Source of the DNA: Oscillospiraceae bacterium | GTDB lineage: Bacteria; Bacillota; Clostridia; Oscillospirales; Ruminococcaceae | Assembly: GCA_017462785.1 (NCBI GenBank) | Contig: JAFTQJ010000075.1 | Coordinates: 1 to 45,408 of the forward strand | Length of the DNA: 45,408 nucleotides | Reading direction: 5' to 3' | Shown: positions 42,838 to 45,408 of the stretch, one piece after another | Position numbering within the stretch: position 1 is the first letter of the stretch | Layout: the number at the start of each line of letters is the position of its first letter | Translations under genes and position numbers: made by a program | Notes under the pieces: model-generated | Databases searched by the model: none | What the model saw: the letters and a program-made list of their open reading frames with translations, nothing else | What the model was told of the DNA's origin: nothing

Positions 42838-45408
42838 ATGGGAATTGATTTTATCTTGATGTTACTGTTTGTATCGGTCATTCTGCCTCTGATTGTTTTC
42901 GTCACGAAAAAAAGCGAGGACGGAAAAAATGCACGGTATGCATTCAGTAAAGCGGAGTACGGTCATTTATATGGCACGCCTCCTGCTGCACCGTCCTCGG
43001 GAGAGCAGTCCGCCTCGCCGGAACAGCATGCACCGCCCGTGCAGAAAACGGCTCCGGTGAAGCCGCCGGCTCCTCCCGTGCCGAAAAAGCCCTTCTCCCC
43101 CATTCCTCTCCTGCTGATCGCCGGTGTGCTTTTCCTCTTTCTGGGCGGCATCATCTTCCTCACAGGTACATGGGATATGCTCCCCGATCTTGCCCGTGCA
43201 CTGGCACTGCTTTCTGCAAGTGCGGTTGCATTCGGCATCAATCTACTGGCGGAGCGTGTGCTCAGGCTCCCGAAAACCGGACTTGCGTTCTACATCCTCG
43301 GCTGCATCTTCCTGCCCCTTGCACTGGGCGGCATCGGTGCATTCTCCCTGCTGGGCGAATGGTTCTCCTTCTCGGGTGACGGCTGCTGTCTGCTGGGAGC
43401 TGTGATGTCCGCATCCATTTCAGCGACCTCCTTCCTCGGTCAGAAGAACTACAAAAATGCAGTGCTCGCTTGTCTGGGACTGACGGGTCTTGGCGGTGCG
43501 TGGATGCTCTTCTGCCTCTTCCTGCTGCATATCTTTGAGCTGCACACGGAGCTTCACATGCTCCTGCTGCTCCTCGTCTTTACCGTTCTGCTTGTCGGTT
43601 TTGCAGCATTGATGACCTATCTTGGTGAACGCTGTCTGAAACGCCATCCGGACAGGGACACACCGCTTTCCAAGGCGTGGATCCCCTACCTCTGGGTTCA
43701 GAATGCGGTTTGGCTCCTGATGCTGCTTGCTGTCATCAACGACGAACCGATCGCCGGCGGCATCGGTGCATTCCTGATCGCTCTGCTCTTCCTCAACAAC
43801 CGCTTTCTATTCGGTTCGTTTCATACCGGTGTACTCGGCTATGCCGGCGGTCTGATGGCTGCCCTGTATGCGGTCTGTGATCCGGAAACATTCGGTTTCA
43901 GCATACTTTTCGAGTTTTTCATTTTCATCACAGGAGGAACCATACTGCTCCTGATGCTCACTTCCGCAGTGCCGAAGCTGCCGCAGGCAACACGTCAGAC
44001 GATGAGCAACGCCGCAATCATCGCCAGCTTTCCGGTGATCCTGATCTCGACTCTTTCGATGCTGTTTGGCATTGACGAGCATATATCCCACTTCTTCTTC
44101 CTCTTCATCGTTCCCTTGGGCATTGCGGCATTCCGCTTTCTCCTGCTCTCCAACAAACCGTTGGAAACGGACAAACTGCATCTGGTGTTCCTTGCTCCCC
44201 TCCTTTTCTCGGCTGCAATGCAGCTGTCGGAGGAAGGCGGCAGAGATCTTCTGCGGCTGTTTCTGATCGGTGCGGCAGTGATCCTGCTGGTGTATGCATT
44301 CGTAAGCCGCCGGATCTGGCCGCTTGCCCTTTCCATCTGCTCCTGTCTTTCCATCATACTGCATGATCTGGAAAACGGTCACATCTGGATCCTCGGACTC
44401 TGTGCAGCAGCACTTTTCGGCGGCGTAGTGTATGCACATCTGACGAAGCATCCGACACTGGAGCTATGCTGTGCAATGGCAGGTCTGCCGTTCCTGCTCA
44501 TCATGTTCACTGCGATCGGCAGCACCATGGTCGGCATAAACCTTGCAATGGGTGCACTGACGCTGTATTTCCTTGCGGAAGCCACCGTATTCCGGCCGCA
44601 CAGCAGAAGCCGGAACATGCTCCCGTTCTGTCTGGATCTTTCTCTGGTATACGGTACATATCTCACAATCATTGTCTTTTCTGAGAAGGCTGACCAGCTC
44701 TGGACGGGAATTGCCGGACTGCTGATGGCAGTGCTTACTGCCGCTAATCTCCGCCGGAAAAACAACATTGCTGCCGGCCCGATGTTCATTCTCCTGTACC
44801 TGATCGTCAACAGGCTGATCGAGGGGATCGCTGCTATGCATTCACTCTCGGACAGCACCGTCACCATGCTTCAGCTTGGCTGCTGTGCACTGACGCTTGC
44901 CGTTTTTGCCGTCATGGGCAGACTTCTGCTGCCGAAGGGCTTCTTCAACAAAGAGGACGGCAGAATGCAGATCGATTTTGCACTGCTTGCGGCATCCCTC
45001 CCGATCGTGAGTGCAGCCCGTACCATCGACTGGCACCCGAGCATTCTCTGCTGCCTGCTGCTGTCGCTGTATTCGCTCCTGTACATCGGCAGAACCAAAA
45101 ACACTTCCATTCCGAAGCTCCTTGCGGCTGCGTTTGCTTGTCTGACGGTGTTCCTGCATAATGTGATCGACCCGTTCGGTATTCTGGAGAGCTGGCTGAA
45201 TGCGGACTTCAAAACACCGCTGATCCTGCTCTACGCTCTGCCGATGCATCTATTCATTGCATGTCAACTGTTCATTCTGCCGAAGAAGCATGCAAATGCT
45301 GTGCATACAGCGAGATTCATCATGTACTGCATCACGATGCTCTGCATCATGACGGCAAGCCTTCAGTTCAACCGTGCAGAGGACGGCATCTTTCTGGCGG
45401 TATTCAGC
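42838..45408 (+). CDS. Large polytopic membrane protein, 3' end outside the window
   Basis: An open frame of 857 codons without a stop up to the window edge. The ATG at 42838 follows AAAGGTG. One N-terminal helix (about 3-21) precedes a cytoplasmic Pro/Ala-rich linker (about 40-87) and then a long run of hydrophobic helices (20 or more) with short loops. It resembles large DUF2157-like membrane proteins with an unknown role, but I cannot assign a family. Leu/Ile/Cys-rich helices alternate evenly, as in multi-helix integral proteins. It follows the L,D-transpeptidase terminator, so it is a separate transcription unit. Confidence 0.85.
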   Translation, partial: MGIDFILMLLFVSVILPLIVFVTKKSEDGKNARYAFSKAEYGHLYGTPPAAPSSGEQSASPEQHAPPVQKTAPVKPPAPPVPKKPFSPIPLLLIAGVLFLFLGGIIFLTGTWDMLPDLARALALLSASAVAFGINLLAERVLRLPKTGLAFYILGCIFLPLALGGIGAFSLLGEWFSFSGDGCCLLGAVMSASISATSFLGQKNYKNAVLACLGLTGLGGAWMLFCLFLLHIFELHTELHMLLLLLVFTVLLVGFAALMTYLGERCLKRHPDRDTPLSKAWIPYLWVQNAVWLLMLLAVINDEPIAGGIGAFLIALLFLNNRFLFGSFHTGVLGYAGGLMAALYAVCDPETFGFSILFEFFIFITGGTILLLMLTSAVPKLPQATRQTMSNAAIIASFPVILISTLSMLFGIDEHISHFFFLFIVPLGIAAFRFLLLSNKPLETDKLHLVFLAPLLFSAAMQLSEEGGRDLLRLFLIGAAVILLVYAFVSRRIWPLALSICSCLSIILHDLENGHIWILGLCAAALFGGVVYAHLTKHPTLELCCAMAGLPFLLIMFTAIGSTMVGINLAMGALTLYFLAEATVFRPHSRSRNMLPFCLDLSLVYGTYLTIIVFSEKADQLWTGIAGLLMAVLTAANLRRKNNIAAGPMFILLYLIVNRLIEGIAAMHSLSDSTVTMLQLGCCALTLAVFAVMGRLLLPKGFFNKEDGRMQIDFALLAASLPIVSAARTIDWHPSILCCLLLSLYSLLYIGRTKNTSIPKLLAAAFACLTVFLHNVIDPFGILESWLNADFKTPLILLYALPMHLFIACQLFILPKKHANAVHTARFIMYCITMLCIMTASLQFNRAEDGIFLAVFS

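Overview
The window looks like chromosome of a fibre-degrading anaerobic Firmicute of the Ruminococcus flavefaciens / R. champanellensis type. The basis is three large secreted plant-polysaccharide enzymes carrying cellulosomal dockerins with CBM22 modules, GC somewhat above 50%, a clostridial rimP-nusA-rnpM-ylxQ-infB-rbfA gene order, and TGA used as a normal stop. The species name is inference.

Layout. 1-3360: a MITE-like repeat, then a CE1 esterase and a GH30-CBM22-dockerin glucuronoxylanase (minus strand) that share one reading frame and are separated by a single TGA. 3370-7194: CBM22-GH10-CBM22-dockerin-GH43-CBM6 xylanase. 7541-10503: two translationally coupled AraC-type regulators, the first an XylR-like sensor, divergent from the xylanase. 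10811-14041: GH9-dockerin-GH16 glucanase. Together this is a xylan/beta-glucan locus: xylanases and esterase cut substituted xylan, the GH9/GH16 enzyme cuts beta-glucans, and the coupled regulators are the obvious candidates to control them.

14199-19288 (minus): a five-gene unit of B12-type radical SAM protein, ABC ATPase, ABC-2 permease, response regulator and a kinase with almost no extracellular loop. 19547-20535 (plus): a DtxR-type metal regulator coupled to an Sfp-type phosphopantetheinyl transferase. 20737-23412 (minus): Rex repressor, cytosolic SGNH acetylesterase and dCMP deaminase in a tight operon. 23543-28789 (minus): a Gld-like ABC system with a DUF4340 protein and a small unknown protein.

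28923-38746 (minus): a long housekeeping operon, rimP-nusA-rnpM-ylxQ-infB-unknown-rbfA-nrnA-truB-ribF-gltX, with a strong promoter and a terminator-like hairpin in its leader. 38907-40136 (minus): DUF1015 protein. 40457-42682 (plus): membrane-anchored L,D-transpeptidase. 42838-45408 (plus): a large polytopic membrane protein that runs off the right edge.

Non-coding highlights are three copies, plus one decayed copy, of a structured MITE-like repeat with imperfect terminal inverted repeats. One copy sits in a terminator and is flanked by a perfect 7-bp target duplication. Several near-consensus sigma-A promoters are readable and fix the starts of rex, the DtxR gene, the GH10 gene and the DUF1015 gene. 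No tRNA, rRNA, CRISPR array or transposase was seen.
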